Part shown: positions 6,949 through 7,982 of the stretch, piece by piece
Layout of the letters: each line of letters opens with the position of its first letter
How positions within the stretch are numbered: the first letter of the stretch is position 1
NCBI GenBank assembly: GCA_012962735.1
Contig: DTXA01000124.1
Span: 1-7,982 of the forward strand
Reading direction: 5' to 3'
Origin: Candidatus Latescibacterota bacterium
GTDB lineage: Bacteria; Latescibacterota; 4484-107; B68-G9
Length of the DNA: 7,982 bases
Position numbers and translations under genes: made by a program
The notes under the pieces: model-generated
Seen by the model: only the letters and a program-made list of their open reading frames with translations
Told to the model about the DNA's origin: nothing
Databases searched by the model: none

Positions 6949-7702
6949 TGCGTATTACCTCCCCGGCTAACCGCATATAGTGTTGTGCCCCCGAAGATAG
7001 GATGTCATAGAGAATGATAGGCTTACCGAAGCTTGGCGCCTCAGCGAGTCTCACGTTGCGGGGAATCACGGTCCGATACACCCTGTCTCCGAAGTAAGAC
7101 CGGGCTTCTTCCAACACCTGTTTTGAGAGGTTCTGGCGGGAATCATACATAGTAAGCAGGAAGCTCTCTATGCGCAGCTCTGGATTGAGGTGGCGCTGGA
7201 CCAGACGGACCGTGTTCAAAAGCTGAGTCAGGCCCTCCAAGGCATAGTACTCACACTGGATCGGTATGAGGACGGAATTCGCCGCGGTAAGGGCGTTCAG
7301 GGTGAGCAGGCCTAAGGACGGGGGACAGTCGATCAGGATGAAGTCGTAATGATCCCGCACCCCCTCCAAGGCCCTCTGGAGCTTCCTCTCCCGGTCCTCC
7401 TCCTCCGCCAGTTCGAGCTCGGCCCCGATGAGCCGGATATGTGAGGGAACGAGCTGCAGGTAGGGGATCTCCGTGTCCCGAAGGGCGGAGGAGATCGGCA
7501 TTTCCTCCAAGAGCACCTCGTAGATGCTCTCCTTCACGTCCTCCCGGACGACCCCCAGCCCGCTTGTGGCGTTGGCCTGGGGGTCTATGTCCACCAGAAG
7601 GGTGCGGCACTCCGCAGCGGCAAGGCAGGCCGATAGGTTGACCGCCGTAGTGGTCTTGCCGACTCCCCCCTTCTGGTTGGCGATGGCGATGACCTTCCCC
7701 AT
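6926..7702 (-). CDS. parA: Chromosome partitioning ATPase ParA (Soj)
   Basis: A 258-residue deviant-Walker ATPase of the chromosomal ParA/Soj type with no N-terminal DNA-binding extension. It begins MGKVIAIANQKGGVGKTTTA: Walker A at 11-18 with the signature Lys11, Walker A' LVDIDPQAN (36-44, Asp40) and Walker B FILIDCPPS (121-129, Asp125). IPRNVRLAEAPSFGKPI (213-229) is the usual ParA C-terminal signature. ATP-bound dimers coat DNA and, with ParB on parS, separate replication origins. The frame is open up to a TTG at 7783, but that codon lies in the -35 box of the promoter, and the added residues have no family match; ATG 7702, with GGGG 5 nt upstream, is chosen. Followed with a 23-nt overlap by parB. 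The rsmG/mnmG genes that often precede parA are not in the window. Confidence 0.97.
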   Translation of the reverse strand: MGKVIAIANQKGGVGKTTTAVNLSACLAAAECRTLLVDIDPQANATSGLGVVREDVKESIYEVLLEEMPISSALRDTEIPYLQLVPSHIRLIGAELELAEEEDRERKLQRALEGVRDHYDFILIDCPPSLGLLTLNALTAANSVLIPIQCEYYALEGLTQLLNTVRLVQRHLNPELRIESFLLTMYDSRQNLSKQVLEEARSYFGDRVYRTVIPRNVRLAEAPSFGKPIILYDILSSGAQHYMRLAGEVIRNGQKGVR

Positions 7703-7748
7703 AATTTCCCCAAGATTCAGAATAGTTTTTGAGTCTATATTTCCCCCT

Positions 7749-7765
7749 TTGGCGAATATAGCCAA
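7749..7765. promoter_or_regulatory. Inverted repeat over the parA -10 box, possible operator
   Basis: TTGGC (7749-7753) and GCCAA (7761-7765) form a perfect 5-bp inverted repeat with 7 nt between, centred on 7757, within the -10 element. A repressor dimer bound here would block the promoter. Autorepression is common for partition operons, but short arms make chance possible. Confidence 0.35.
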
Positions 7766-7783
7766 TGTCCTCCTCGAAATCAA
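7755..7783 (-). promoter_or_regulatory. Sigma70-type promoter of parAB
   Basis: On the minus strand TTGATT (7783-7778) and TATATT (7760-7755) are separated by exactly 17 bp, each one mismatch class from TTGACA/TATAAT. Transcription would start near 7748, giving a leader of about 45 nt before ATG 7702. It is the best promoter match I see in the window and may serve parAB and, by read-through, the genes behind them. Confidence 0.65.
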
Positions 7784-7908
7784 GCCCTTTCAGGAACCTT
7801 GACAACGGAAACTCTACATAGAACCTCGGAGATTTTGCAGAGGGATGAGGGACATGCTCGTTCACCGCTGAGCCTCTCTTTTTTCCCAACTCTCTGCGGT
7901 GAGGGTAG

Positions 7909-7982
7909 TGAACCCCAAAAACTGGACACACCCGTAACCAACAATGTAGCTGAGGTGTTGTTCAACTGGAGGAGGTTCACTA
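7909..7982 (+). mobile_element. Probable left end of an IS3-family insertion sequence (partial)
   Basis: From 7909 the plus strand reads TGAACCCCAAAAACTGGACA, which resembles the IS3-family terminal repeat pattern: 5' TG, a C-run, an A-run and a GGACA block. About 57 nt later GGAGGAGG (7967-7975, with one intervening reading choice) precedes the window edge by 7 nt, just the spacing for an orfA start codon right outside. No transposase sequence is visible, so the call rests on the end pattern and the placed ribosome site only. An IS copy at this spot would also explain why the available sequence stops here. Confidence 0.38.

Larger units (their letters stand above)
7703..7908. other. Leader and intergenic region upstream of parA
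   Basis: Besides the parA promoter and its inverted repeat this stretch holds a 7-bp inverted repeat, TCACCGC (7862-7868) and GCGGTGA (7896-7902), with 27 nt between, including a T6 run. I see no RNA gene, no DnaA-box cluster, no parS site and no ORF with protein-like character. A short minus-strand frame starting at GTG 7865 crosses the parA promoter and start and is not credible. Confidence 0.5.

Noticed and set aside
7703..7783. 27-residue N-terminal extension of ParA
   Set aside because: Its TTG start falls inside the -35 box of the promoter and the residues have no ParA character; family proteins begin right before the Walker A motif.
7862..7902. TCACCGC/GCGGTGA inverted repeat with an internal T6 run as a terminator
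   Set aside because: The loop is 27 nt, the T-run is inside the loop and not after the stem, and no gene on either strand ends there.

Overview
The window is a bacterial, GC-rich segment in which every gene I can support lies on the minus strand, so it reads from right to left. ParA and ParB in a tight pair point to a bacterial chromosome (or large plasmid) segregation locus. Frequent AGG arginine and ATA isoleucine codons, a DUF3782-type nuclease-fold gene and GH116 together hint at a thermophilic or deep-branching bacterium. That is only a hint; no marker here fixes the phylum.

Right part (about 6085-7982). parA starts at 7702, from a well-formed sigma70-type promoter whose -10 box sits inside a small inverted repeat. 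parB overlaps the end of parA by 23 nt. A GC-rich hairpin starts at the parB stop codon. At the extreme right, from about 7909, the sequence looks like the left end of an IS3-family insertion sequence whose first transposase ORF would begin just past the edge; this is the least certain call.

Left part (1-6043). Behind parAB is a close-packed run of five genes: a TIM-barrel glycoside-hydrolase-like protein, a sulfatase/alkaline-phosphatase-superfamily hydrolase, a TPR protein with exact 40-residue spacing, a DUF3782 PD-(D/E)XK-like protein broken by a one-base frameshift, and a GH116 glucosidase cut by the left edge. Gaps are 14 nt, a 4-nt ATGA overlap, 16 nt and 18 nt, so they look like one transcription unit. 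None has a recognisable signal peptide, so the products are probably cytoplasmic.

Working model (inference): the GH-like protein, the sulfatase-fold hydrolase and the GH116 enzyme act on one intracellular glycoside or glycolipid, possibly carrying a sulfate, phosphate or phosphonate ester. The TPR protein, translationally coupled to the hydrolase, may scaffold them. The most striking protein-level feature is that the hydrolase lacks the Cys-x-Pro-Ser-Arg formylglycine motif of true sulfatases and has Ser-Thr-Thr-Gly-Ala-Arg instead. There is no gene-free stretch over 300 bases; the longest is 7703-7982.
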